Assembly: GCF_011365745.1 (NCBI RefSeq)
Contig: NZ_JAAOBY010000003.1
Span: 269,594 to 333,593 of the forward strand
From: Flavobacterium turcicum
GTDB lineage: Bacteria; Bacteroidota; Bacteroidia; Flavobacteriales; Flavobacteriaceae
Length of the DNA stretch: 64,000 bases
Direction: 5' to 3'
The notes beneath the pieces were generated by a model. It was not told the DNA's origin and made no database searches. It saw only the letters and a list, made by a program, of their open reading frames with translations. Made by a program: the position numbers and the translations under genes. This document shows positions 38,088-46,331 of this stretch, piece after piece (position 1 is the stretch's first letter; every line of letters starts with the position of its first letter).

Positions 38088-38108
38088 AAGCGGCACATTG
38101 TGCCGCTT
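38088..38108 (-). terminator. Terminator of the second endonuclease I gene
   Basis: AAGCGGCAC-ATT-GTGCCGCTT preceded on the plus strand by eight A, giving a U tract on the minus strand, 22 bp after the stop codon at 38131. Confidence 0.85.
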
Positions 38109-38130
38109 GATACGTTTTTCATCGTAAAAT

Positions 38131-39969
38131 TTAATTTACAATCAATTTTTTGGTTACTGTAGCTGTTTCGGATGATACTTTTACTAGATAAACACCATTA
38201 CTTAAATTACCAATTGATGCTGTGTTGGTATTATCAAAATCTTTTTCAAAAACTTTTTGTCCGATTAGTGAGAAAACTTGAACTGTATGTTTTTCGTTTG
38301 AGTTTTCAAAATTGATTTTCACATTTCCATTTGAAGGATTTGGATACATTGTAAAGCCGTTTTTTTCAAAATCAGGACTTGAAAGATTTGAAATAGCATG
38401 TGCTCCAAGTCCATCACAAGTGTTACTAGCAAATGAATCCCATTCTGCTGTTTTGTCAAAAGTTGTATTTGGAGCAGTAATGCTTGCTTTTCTCCTTAAA
38501 GTAACATTTTCACCAAACTTAGCTGTACCCCCATTAAAAGTACCAATAATATCAATCAATACCCCATTTTTGAACAATCCCATTGGATCATCCCCATTAA
38601 ACGATTCTTGTGCAGATGATAAATTTGCACTAGTGACTGGATAGCAGGTTGTTGCCATTTGCGGATCTACTAATACAAATACAGCACCAGTATTTAATGT
38701 ACCAGTTAAGTTGAGTCCAGTAGTCCATGGTCCGGCACCATTTGTTTGTTTTCTGATTGAATAACCAGTTAAGTCTATTGCTGCTCCTGTGAAATTTGCA
38801 ATTTCTATAGCTTTATTGAAGCTGCTTCCTTCTACATACTCTGAAAAGAAAAGTTCTTTTGCACCAGCTCCGCCTGTGGATGCTGCAGTTGTTGTTCCTT
38901 CTACATTTGTACTGGCAACAGATGAGTTTCTTGCATCATCACGAGTAATGATATAAAAAGTGTATGTTGTAGAAGCTACTAAGCCTGTTACAACAGTTGT
39001 TAGCTCTTTTGTCGTAGTTTTTAATGAACCATTCATGTAAACATCATAAGTGGTTACAGCAACATTATCTGTGGCGGCTGTCCAAGTTAGTGTTATTGCA
39101 TTTGAACTTGTTGTACTTACGGTTAAATTATTTACAGCTGTTGGTGCTTGCGTATCTGCTGGCTCGGTTGTCCAAACGGCAGCAACATAGCTAGGATTGT
39201 CAATGTAAGGGTTGCGATTGTTTTGTCTTGCATAAATAGCATTGTTTCTGGCAATTTCTCTCTCACTTACAGGATCTTGGTTGTGCCAAGTAATTAATTG
39301 TGCTAAAAAGCTATCAGTAAAAACCTTTCCTGTAGAATTGTTAAACATAGGGTAGTTATAGCCTGCAACTGTATTTTCATATCGTGTTGCAAAATAGAAA
39401 TACATCCTTGCAATATCACCTTTAAATTCATCAATTGGTTCAAAAACTTGTCCAGTATATCCGGCTATTGAACCAGTTCCAAGCTTACTTCCGTTGCGGG
39501 TGATTTCACTAACAACTGTTACATTGGCATGTGGGAAATTAGAACGAATTCCGTTTACCTTACCATCTGTTGGAGTGATAAAATGAGCATCAGATACCAT
39601 TGGAGATTGTTCATTAAAAATTGACTGTGGAATAATATGTTCTCTGTTATAGCAATCTCCTTCAACAGAGTAGTTTCCGCACCTTTTTGTTGCTGTAATA
39701 GCATAATTATAAGGATCGACTCCGGCTGGATTTTCAGAATACATGTCTAATACCGAACCATCTTTTTCAAAAAAGTTGTCAACGTCAGATGTTTCGTAGG
39801 TTACATACAAATCCCCGTAAGATAGCGTTGTATGTCCTTTAATAATGTTGTACAATTGCGTTTTTAAAGTATAGCCTGTTCCCGTTGCAGTAGAATAGTA
39901 TCCTGCGGGGGCTTGTGCTAAAACTGAAGTGCAAATAAATAAAAATAGAAATTTGTAAAGTTGTTTCAT
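38131..39969 (-). CDS. Secreted endonuclease I with FN3, LTD and T9SS domains (copy 2)
   Basis: 612 residues, the same architecture as the neighbour: signal peptide, endonuclease I domain (NREHIIPQS, SDAHFITPTDGKVNGIR), fibronectin III, lamin-tail-like domain, and type IX sorting domain (MYPNPSNGNVKINF ... NGVYLVKV). The catalytic domain is much more alike between the copies than the linker and C-terminal domains, as expected of a tandem duplication followed by divergence. Catalytic residues are intact, so both copies should be active. Confidence 0.93.
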   Translation of the reverse strand: MKQLYKFLFLFICTSVLAQAPAGYYSTATGTGYTLKTQLYNIIKGHTTLSYGDLYVTYETSDVDNFFEKDGSVLDMYSENPAGVDPYNYAITATKRCGNYSVEGDCYNREHIIPQSIFNEQSPMVSDAHFITPTDGKVNGIRSNFPHANVTVVSEITRNGSKLGTGSIAGYTGQVFEPIDEFKGDIARMYFYFATRYENTVAGYNYPMFNNSTGKVFTDSFLAQLITWHNQDPVSEREIARNNAIYARQNNRNPYIDNPSYVAAVWTTEPADTQAPTAVNNLTVSTTSSNAITLTWTAATDNVAVTTYDVYMNGSLKTTTKELTTVVTGLVASTTYTFYIITRDDARNSSVASTNVEGTTTAASTGGAGAKELFFSEYVEGSSFNKAIEIANFTGAAIDLTGYSIRKQTNGAGPWTTGLNLTGTLNTGAVFVLVDPQMATTCYPVTSANLSSAQESFNGDDPMGLFKNGVLIDIIGTFNGGTAKFGENVTLRRKASITAPNTTFDKTAEWDSFASNTCDGLGAHAISNLSSPDFEKNGFTMYPNPSNGNVKINFENSNEKHTVQVFSLIGQKVFEKDFDNTNTASIGNLSNGVYLVKVSSETATVTKKLIVN

Positions 39970-40064
39970 TTTTGTTTGTTTTGGAAAATTTTCGTGGACA
40001 AAAATAGTTTTTTCCGTTGATTTTCAAACGTTATGAAATCTTTAAATTTCAGTTTTTTACGGTT

Positions 40065-41594
40065 TTACGTTTTTGGAAAAGGTTTGTTTTGATAGGCACC
40101 TAAGTCTGGTGGCAAACTACGGCTAAATCCTAAAATGTCCTGAGGCACCACAAATAAAGAGTTTCCTTTACCAAAAGCAGCTGATTTTTCATCAATGTTT
40201 AGCTTGTTTTGTCCAACATTAAAAAATAAAGGATCTTTATTTAATAGAATTGATGTGTAATGTGTTGGATCAGAATTGAATTGATATAATGGATTATTTT
40301 GTACTTGAGTAGAGTTAATGTCAAACTTTATCAAACAACTATTAAATTGGTATTCGAATGCGGCACCTTCTTTCTTGTTCAAACTCATCTCTGTGTTGTA
40401 AGGACCGAAAATGATACAGTTGTTGAAAATTGCTTTAGTTAGGTTTTTAACTTCTGGCACGGCTCCTTGTAAATTATTACTTATGAGTAACGCTAATTGT
40501 TCAGAGCTATTCCAATTATTATTAATCGTGCAATGGGTAAAGGTATAGTCTCCTCCGTAGGTACACGCTACACTTGCAGTTCCTGCTGTGTTTACAACAA
40601 GATTTTCGGCATTAATTTTGGCAGTTTGTGCCAAAATCCCAAAATTACTATTATTGTAAATTTGACTATTTTTGAGTTGAACGGTCGTGTTATCATTGTT
40701 TTGAATGAGTAAGCCGATTGTAGCATTTTTAATAGTCAAATGATTAATACTATTATTTGTACTGCCATCAGTAAGCCAGATTGTTCCCCATTGCCCAGGA
40801 ATATTATCAAATTCGGGTTCTAATCGATCGCCTTCAAAAATTACTTCGTTCTCTAATTGTGGTGTCAAAGAGGTTTTTCCATCAACCAAAATTGAGGCTT
40901 TATTTGCTACTATTATACCGGAGTTCGCATGAAAATGTACGCGACTACCCGCTTGAAAAAGGACTGTTTTACTGGGTGGTACCGCTGCATAACCATAAAT
41001 AACGTAAGGTTTTTTATTTGTAAAAATGAGTTCATTACCATTGATAGGATCGTTTTCATCTAGATAAAATCCCTCAATTTTATCTGAACCAATTGGTAAT
41101 GTTTCGGTTGTACCATCAGCAAAACGTTGTGGATATAAAAAAACAGCATCTTGAATCAAGGTAACGAGTTCTACTTTTTGTAGATTTTCGCCACTATCAA
41201 ATTGAATGAAATCGGTGTATAAAAAATCGGACGGATTTGCATCTTTAATAGAGGCAGTTGTTTCGATAAAAATAAACATACTGTCTTTTGCTAAAAGCGT
41301 AACATCTGTAAAAATTTTACCATTGTTGCCTTGCATTCCATCAACAGTCATGCGGTATTTTGAATTCAAACCTTTGCCCAATTGTACCATTGGAATCGTA
41401 ATGTCTTTTTTACTTCTGTTGTACACTTTTAATTGGTAAGTACTTGATCCAATATTAGAAAAAACGGTGTCCAAATACACTGTATCTCTTGAAAATTCAA
41501 GTTCGCCAGTACTAGCAACAGTTTCAAAATCAGTTCTACAAGCGGACAAACTGGCAACAATTCCGATGAAAATCAAAAGTACTCTAAGGCGCAT
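40065..41594 (-). CDS. Lipoprotein with right-handed beta-helix repeats
   Basis: 509 residues. Lipoprotein signal with lipobox VASLSAC (Cys19). Residues about 25-150 form an Ig-like beta domain. Residues 220-440 contain short Asn-rich rungs (NNDNTTVQLKNSQIYNNSNF and similar) typical of pectate-lyase-like parallel beta-helices. The end (GFSRSLPPDLGAYQ) is the usual closing motif of such lipoproteins in Bacteroidota. Surface or periplasmic; no catalytic site is evident. It lies divergent from the menaquinone genes. Confidence 0.8.
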   Translation of the reverse strand: MRLRVLLIFIGIVASLSACRTDFETVASTGELEFSRDTVYLDTVFSNIGSSTYQLKVYNRSKKDITIPMVQLGKGLNSKYRMTVDGMQGNNGKIFTDVTLLAKDSMFIFIETTASIKDANPSDFLYTDFIQFDSGENLQKVELVTLIQDAVFLYPQRFADGTTETLPIGSDKIEGFYLDENDPINGNELIFTNKKPYVIYGYAAVPPSKTVLFQAGSRVHFHANSGIIVANKASILVDGKTSLTPQLENEVIFEGDRLEPEFDNIPGQWGTIWLTDGSTNNSINHLTIKNATIGLLIQNNDNTTVQLKNSQIYNNSNFGILAQTAKINAENLVVNTAGTASVACTYGGDYTFTHCTINNNWNSSEQLALLISNNLQGAVPEVKNLTKAIFNNCIIFGPYNTEMSLNKKEGAAFEYQFNSCLIKFDINSTQVQNNPLYQFNSDPTHYTSILLNKDPLFFNVGQNKLNIDEKSAAFGKGNSLFVVPQDILGFSRSLPPDLGAYQNKPFPKT

Positions 41595-41712
41595 GGCTTC
41601 TTTTTTTGGTAAAAATAAGGAAAAACTATTTTCGAAATCAGAATTACAATCACAATATCCGTATTGTCTCTCTTCTTTTCGTTAATTTTACACTTTAAAA
41701 AAATATACTAAA

Positions 41713-42150
41713 ATGACTTTTGATAAAGAAAAAATACTGCATTGGTGCAATCATGTTTCAAAAAACACTTTGATGGAAACACTTAACATCGTTTACACGG
41801 ATGCTGGTGAAGATTTCTTGGTTGCCACCATGCCTGTTACACCTCATGTGCATCAACCGATGGGATTACTTCACGGTGGTGCGTCAGTTGCCTTGGCTGA
41901 AAGTGTTGGTAGTGCAGCCTCGATGCTATTTGTTAACTCAGAAGTAAGCGAAGTTCGAGGAATTGAAATTGCTGCCAACCATTTAAAAGCTAAGCGCGAC
42001 GGAATGGTGACGGCAACGGCAAGATGTGTGCATAAGGGAAGAAGTATTCACTTATGGGAAATAAAAATTACAGACGAACGCGATCAATTAATTTCTTTGT
42101 GTAAGCTTACAAATATGATTCTCCCGAAAAGAAAAAGTGAAGAAAAATAA
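41713..42150 (+). CDS. menI: Hotdog-fold thioesterase, probable DHNA-CoA thioesterase (MenI)
   Basis: 145 residues of the PaaI/YbgC hotdog family. VHQPMGLLHGGASVALAESV holds the active-site His-Gly-Gly and the Glu of 4HBT-II enzymes. Its stop codon overlaps the start of the isochorismate synthase gene (TAATG), so the pair is translationally coupled. That points to menaquinone biosynthesis, where this family hydrolyses 1,4-dihydroxy-2-naphthoyl-CoA. The substrate is inferred from the neighbour. Confidence 0.85.
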   Translation: MTFDKEKILHWCNHVSKNTLMETLNIVYTDAGEDFLVATMPVTPHVHQPMGLLHGGASVALAESVGSAASMLFVNSEVSEVRGIEIAANHLKAKRDGMVTATARCVHKGRSIHLWEIKITDERDQLISLCKLTNMILPKRKSEEK

Positions 42151-43241
42151 TGGAAAACCTACTGCGTAGAGCTCTAGAACAAAGGCAGGCTAATTTACCT
42201 TTTGTTTTATATCATAAGCCTCAAAGTGATGAGGTAATTGGCTTTTTTCAAAAAGACGATCATTTGTATCAAGTTGCTGACTTTACGGAAAATGGTTTTG
42301 TATTTGCATCTTTTGATGGTTCTAAAAAGCATTTGATACCGGAAGAAGCTGCTGAAGTACTTACAATACCATTCGTGCCAAAAACAATACTTTCTGATGG
42401 ATCTCATTTTTCAAACGCGTCTAAGCAAGATCAAGAATTTTTTCAAAATTTGGTTCAAAAAGCGGTTGTTAAGATTCAACAAGGTGCGCTAGAGAAGGTA
42501 GTGTTATCACGAGTAGAAACTATTACTATTAATGACTTTGACTTATTTGAAGTTTTTGAAAAATTGGTTAATTTGTATCCTGCTACTTGTGTTTATTGTT
42601 TTTACCATCCGCAGGTAGGACTTTGGATGGGAGCAACTCCTGAACAATTGTTGCAAATTCGCGGGACCACATTTGAAACTATTTCATTAGCTGGAACTCA
42701 AAAAGCAACTAGTATTGAGGTAGTTAATTGGGGATTGAAAGAGCAAGAAGAGCAGCAATTTGTGACCGATTTTTTACTATCTAAATTGAAACCTGTTACG
42801 GAGAAATTAAATGTTACTCCTCCATTTAGCATTCAAGCAGGTGCAATATGGCATATTAAAACAGTTGTTTCAGGACAGTTAGGCGCTACAACTAAAATTC
42901 GAGATTTAGTCAATTTGCTGCATCCTACACCAGCAGTTTGTGGTTTACCAACCACGGCAGCTAAGCAATTTATTTTAGAGAATGAAAACTATGATAGACA
43001 ATTTTATACTGGTTTTTTGGGAGAGTTAAATGTTACTTTTGGTGAAGAAAGAAAAGACTCTGATTTGTTTGTCAATTTACGATGCATGCAAATTGATATT
43101 CAGCAAGATGTTCAACAAAATACATCGGATGTTAAAGTGCAATTGTATATGGGTTGTGGAGTCACTAAAGATAGTATTCCTGCGAAAGAATGGGAGGAGA
43201 GTGTCAATAAATCATCGACTATGAAAAAGGTTTTTAGTTAA
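42150..43241 (+). CDS. menF: Isochorismate synthase
   Basis: 363 residues of the chorismate-binding enzyme family. LEKVVLSRVETI, WMGATPEQLLQI, SLAGTQKA and GCGVTKDSIPAKEWEES carry the Mg2+ and chorismate-binding residues. It converts chorismate to isochorismate, the first step to menaquinone. The start ATG shares one base with the stop of the upstream thioesterase gene. A siderophore EntC role is possible, but no siderophore genes are near. Confidence 0.9.
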   Translation: MENLLRRALEQRQANLPFVLYHKPQSDEVIGFFQKDDHLYQVADFTENGFVFASFDGSKKHLIPEEAAEVLTIPFVPKTILSDGSHFSNASKQDQEFFQNLVQKAVVKIQQGALEKVVLSRVETITINDFDLFEVFEKLVNLYPATCVYCFYHPQVGLWMGATPEQLLQIRGTTFETISLAGTQKATSIEVVNWGLKEQEEQQFVTDFLLSKLKPVTEKLNVTPPFSIQAGAIWHIKTVVSGQLGATTKIRDLVNLLHPTPAVCGLPTTAAKQFILENENYDRQFYTGFLGELNVTFGEERKDSDLFVNLRCMQIDIQQDVQQNTSDVKVQLYMGCGVTKDSIPAKEWEESVNKSSTMKKVFS

Positions 43242-43288
43242 TGAAAGTAGGTCAATTGGTACCGAAGTAATAAATAAAAATAAAAAGA

Positions 43289-44005
43289 ATGAAATTAGAT
43301 ATTTTAGCATTTGGAGCACACCCTGATGATGTGGAATTAGGTTGCGCAGGAACTATATTAAAAGAAATTTCTTTGGGTAAAAAGGTTGGTATTGTTGATT
43401 TGACTCGTGGCGAACTAGGCACGCGTGGTACAGCCGAAACTAGAGATCAAGAAGCAAGTGCTGCAGCTACAATTTTAGGAGTGAGCGTGAGAGAGAATTT
43501 GAAAATGCGCGATGGTTTTTTTGTAAATGACGAAAAACACCAACGCGAGATTATTAAAATGATTCGAAAGTACCAGCCAGAAATTGTGCTTTGCAATGCA
43601 ATTGATGACCGACATATTGATCATGCAAAAGGGAGCAAATTAGTTTCAGATGCTTGCTTTTTGTCGGGCTTGATTAAAATAGAAACAGAGCTCGATGGTG
43701 AAAAACAGTTGACTTGGCGACCTAAAGTAGTCTACCATTATTTGCAATGGAAAAATATTGAGCCCGACTTTGTAGTTGATATTACTGGTTTTAATGAAAA
43801 GAAAATCGCTTCTATTTTAGCTTACCGAACACAATTTTATGACCCGGAATCAAATGAACCAGAATCTCCAATTTCAAGTAAAAATTTCTTAGAAAGCCTC
43901 AGTTACCGCTCCAGAGATTTAGGCAGGTTAACAGGCGTAGAATATGCTGAAGGTTTTACAGTAGAAAGGTATTTGGCTGTCAATAGTTTAGGGGATTTGC
44001 GTTAA
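43289..44005 (+). CDS. bshB1: Bacillithiol biosynthesis deacetylase BshB1
   Basis: 238 residues of the PIG-L deacetylase family. Zinc motif AFGAHPDDVELG (His11, Asp13, Asp14) and the second zinc region DDRHIDH. GELGTRGTAETRDQEA is the subfamily mark of BshB1. It removes the acetyl group from GlcNAc-malate in bacillithiol synthesis, the main low-molecular-weight thiol of many Bacteroidota. 47 bp after menF, same strand, possibly co-transcribed. Confidence 0.94.
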   Translation: MKLDILAFGAHPDDVELGCAGTILKEISLGKKVGIVDLTRGELGTRGTAETRDQEASAAATILGVSVRENLKMRDGFFVNDEKHQREIIKMIRKYQPEIVLCNAIDDRHIDHAKGSKLVSDACFLSGLIKIETELDGEKQLTWRPKVVYHYLQWKNIEPDFVVDITGFNEKKIASILAYRTQFYDPESNEPESPISSKNFLESLSYRSRDLGRLTGVEYAEGFTVERYLAVNSLGDLR

Positions 44006-44032
44006 ATTTATTGAATTTTTTTTCAAAAAACC

Positions 44033-44063
44033 TTTGCACAACTCAACTTTAGTTGTATCTTTG
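44033..44063 (+). promoter_or_regulatory. Consensus Bacteroidota promoter of tRNA-His
   Basis: TTTG (44033-44036), 19-bp spacer, TATCTTTG (44056-44063), an exact match to the flavobacterial -33 / -7 consensus. It ends 16 bp before the tRNA. Confidence 0.8.
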
Positions 44064-44079
44064 CCACCGCTAAGCAAAT

Positions 44080-44154
44080 GGTGGTTGTAGCTCAGTTGGT
44101 TAGAGCATCGGTTTGTGGTACCGAGGGTCGCGGGTTCGAGCCCCGTCTTCCACC
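44080..44154 (+). tRNA. tRNA-His (anticodon GTG)
   Basis: Cloverleaf: D-arm GCTC...GAGC, anticodon stem TCGGT / ACCGA with loop TTGTGGT (anticodon GTG at 44115-44117), T-arm GCGGG-TTCGAGC-CCCGT. An extra 5' G at 44080 opposite discriminator C at 44154 is the histidine identity pair G-1:C73. The CCA end is not encoded. Acceptor pairs 5 and 6 (TT opposite TT) are mismatched as read. Confidence 0.94.
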
Positions 44155-44162
44155 CAGAAAGC

Positions 44163-44193
44163 AAAAGCCTTGAAGAAATTCAAGGCTTTTTTT
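44163..44193 (+). terminator. Terminator after tRNA-His
   Basis: AAAAGCCTTG / CAAGGCTTTT (44163-44172 with 44181-44190) with a following T run, 8 bp after the tRNA. Also suitable for the convergent gene ending at 44251. Confidence 0.9.
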
Positions 44194-44250
44194 GTGCTTT
44201 ATACCCAAACAAATAAAAACATTACTAAATTTGTTAATAAACGTTTTAAT

Positions 44251-44961
44251 TTACTTTTGAGATAAATAATTTCTAACGAATTCGTCAAAACTAGAAAGGG
44301 TCTTATCTTCATACACCTGTATAAATTGTTTAAATTGCATGTATCCATACACCGAAGGATCTTGCGAAGCTTGTTCGTAATTTTGATTAAAAAAATCTTC
44401 AATAGTAGAGTTAGTAGGAATAGGGTTAGGCAGCTTTTGCCACATTTTTTTAGCACTTTCGTAACAAAGTTTTAGTTCTTTTTCTCTTCCTTGTTTTCTC
44501 CACCATAAAATGGCTAAAGTATTTGCAAACAATTCATTTTTATAGGATCCGTTTTGATTTCCTTCTTTTACATCTTGTAACGCGTGCGCTAATTCATGAG
44601 GAAGGTAAAAGCCATTAAAAAAATAACCAAAAGCAAGCTTTCCCTGAACTTCATCACCTGCCATTTCATAAAAAAATTGTTTTATCGGTGAGATTACCTG
44701 ACTCCAAAGTGGCATATTAGCCGTTTTTTCAGGACCAGAGCCGTCATAATATATTAAGTACGGCGTTGTATTCAACACTGCTTTTACATCAAAATTGATT
44801 TTTGGGTTAATCTTCTTCACATCCTTAATGAATTGTGTAGTAATTGAATTTCCGTCTAATACTATCGCGGTTGAATCTGTGTAGATATGGAACCAATCTG
44901 GTTGTGCTAGGATCTTATTTGATACACCAAATAGGAGTATTAAAAAAATAATTTTTCTCAT
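44251..44961 (-). CDS. Secreted putative metallopeptidase with HELAH motif
   Basis: 236 residues with a signal peptide (KIIFLILLFGVSNKILAQ). HELAH at residues 122-126 is a zinc-binding HExxH motif, and ELFAN at about 143-147 provides a downstream Glu in gluzincin-like spacing. The surrounding sequence (FNGFYLPHELAHALQDVKEG) suggests a compact zinc peptidase fold. I do not recognise a characterised family. Substrate unknown. Single gene; the 420 bp upstream (44962-45381) hold only a terminator hairpin. Confidence 0.75.
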   Translation of the reverse strand: MRKIIFLILLFGVSNKILAQPDWFHIYTDSTAIVLDGNSITTQFIKDVKKINPKINFDVKAVLNTTPYLIYYDGSGPEKTANMPLWSQVISPIKQFFYEMAGDEVQGKLAFGYFFNGFYLPHELAHALQDVKEGNQNGSYKNELFANTLAILWWRKQGREKELKLCYESAKKMWQKLPNPIPTNSTIEDFFNQNYEQASQDPSVYGYMQFKQFIQVYEDKTLSSFDEFVRNYLSQK

Positions 44962-45144
44962 CTTAATTTTGTTTTAATTCATAATTCAGGATATTTTAAA
45001 AGTGTAAGTAGTTTAATTACAGGTAAATATACTAATTATTGTTTTTGCTTAACAAATGAAGTTAATTTTTAATACTTAAGATTTTACAGCGAAGGCAGGA
45101 TTAGGATTGAAGTTGATCTTTTGTTTTCATTAATTAAAAAACAG

Positions 45145-45177
45145 AAGCCTTCCCTTTCTTTAAAAATGGGAAGGCTT
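45145..45177 (-). terminator. Terminator downstream of the NUMOD4/HNH gene
   Basis: Stem AAGCCTTCCC / GGGAAGGCTT (45145-45154 with 45168-45177), with AAAAAA before it on the plus strand giving a U tract on the minus strand. It is 205 bp after the gene's stop. The rest of this gap shows no gene. Confidence 0.7.
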
Positions 45178-45381
45178 ACGACCTGTTTAAAGTGTTGATG
45201 TATTTACTAATTCTGATTTGTAAAATTTATTGGTGAGTTGTCATTTTTATTCAAAATCAACTAATATATTGATTTTCAAATTAATTTCGTGAAAAGAGGT
45301 TTTTAGTACAAATTTTACAACGCTTCGTTACTTTGCGCTTATTTATTTTTCAAAAAACAAACAAGTAAAATTGTTCTTATT

Positions 45382-45960
45382 TTATACTTTGATGTGTCCC
45401 CAATTTTCACCGCTTTTTATGCGACTGACTTGCATTTCGCTAATTCCAAATTGTTTGGCAAGTATTTTGGCTCTAGTTTTACGACTTGGATCGTTTAATA
45501 TTTTTTTCAAACGAATAACTTGTGTAATGGTAAGCTTTCTTCCATCAGATTTTTGTTTTGTTTCACGTACTTTATCAACGATTCCCTGTACTTTCGGATT
45601 TTTGTTGCGATGCGCCATCATTTCCTCAGGCGTTGCCCATCGCAAATTGTTAACACGGTCGTTATCTCGAGAAAAGTCTAAATGAATAACATGGATATGT
45701 TCTTCCGAGGGTTTAGGAATAAAGAGTTCAGCAATGACACGGTATAATAAGATACCTTTTTCAACAATTTTGCCTTTCTTATTAGTTTTGTATCGCAATG
45801 TGTTGTAGCCGCTCGACATGCCTCCATTTAGGATTTGTCCATCTGAGAATGACTCGGTGAAACTCATTAAACGCCCTCTGTTAGATACGGCGTAACGCTT
45901 GCGCAAAGGATAGTCTATTTCGATTTCTCGAAACTCCTCCATAGGGTAAAGTCTAATCAT
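45382..45960 (-). CDS. NUMOD4 / HNH domain protein with C-terminal helix-turn-helix
   Basis: 192 residues; the start may be the ATG at 45940-45942 (MEEFREIEID). Order: NUMOD4 motif (YAVSNRGRLMSF, about 20-35), an HNH endonuclease-like core (HVIHLDFSRDNDRVNNLRWA, about 93-112), then a basic HTH tail (QVIRLKKILND ... ILAKQFGISEMQVSRIKSG). This is the layout of homing endonucleases, but no intron or intein host lies nearby. Stand-alone copies may be domesticated DNA-binding proteins. The first His and the terminal Asn of the HNH are present; catalysis is uncertain. Confidence 0.82.
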   Translation of the reverse strand: MIRLYPMEEFREIEIDYPLRKRYAVSNRGRLMSFTESFSDGQILNGGMSSGYNTLRYKTNKKGKIVEKGILLYRVIAELFIPKPSEEHIHVIHLDFSRDNDRVNNLRWATPEEMMAHRNKNPKVQGIVDKVRETKQKSDGRKLTITQVIRLKKILNDPSRKTRAKILAKQFGISEMQVSRIKSGENWGHIKV

Positions 45961-46258
45961 CTTTTAAGTGGTATTTAAGGTGACCAAATGTTTATCAATT
46001 GTTCGTCCTTTTAATTCGCAAAGGGTGTGCTACTGCTGTGCAGGTAGTCCGACACGAAGCGAACTATAAGGTTTGTAACTAGATGTAAAGATAGGTATTT
46101 TTTCAAAGAACACAAGTTGTAAGCTATTTAAAGTATAATTCTCCTGAATGGTAGGTGCGTAAGATGTTTTGGTCTGCAAATTATCGCAATAATCTATGGT
46201 GATCAATGTAAAATAGGTGCTATTGTGCTATGATTGTAAAGTGCTAGTAATAAAAAAA

Positions 46259-46300
46259 GCATCTGCAAAATAAATTCATGAAAATTTATTTTGCAGATGC
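46259..46300. terminator. Perfect 18-bp hairpin
   Basis: 46259-46276 pairs exactly with 46283-46300 (arms begin GCATCTGCAAAA), loop CATGAA, with A7 before and a T-rich sequence after. It lies 31 bp after the stop of the beta-barrel gene on the minus strand. The remaining 45961-46258 sequence shows no gene. Confidence 0.8.
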
Positions 46301-46331
46301 CTTATTTTAGTGTCAAGTATGTTTAAGTGAT

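Noticed and set aside
38312..38644. 110-codon plus-strand frame inside the second endonuclease I gene
   Set aside because: Antisense of the lamin-tail and sorting domains; a matching shadow occurs in the paralogue, as expected from shared sequence.
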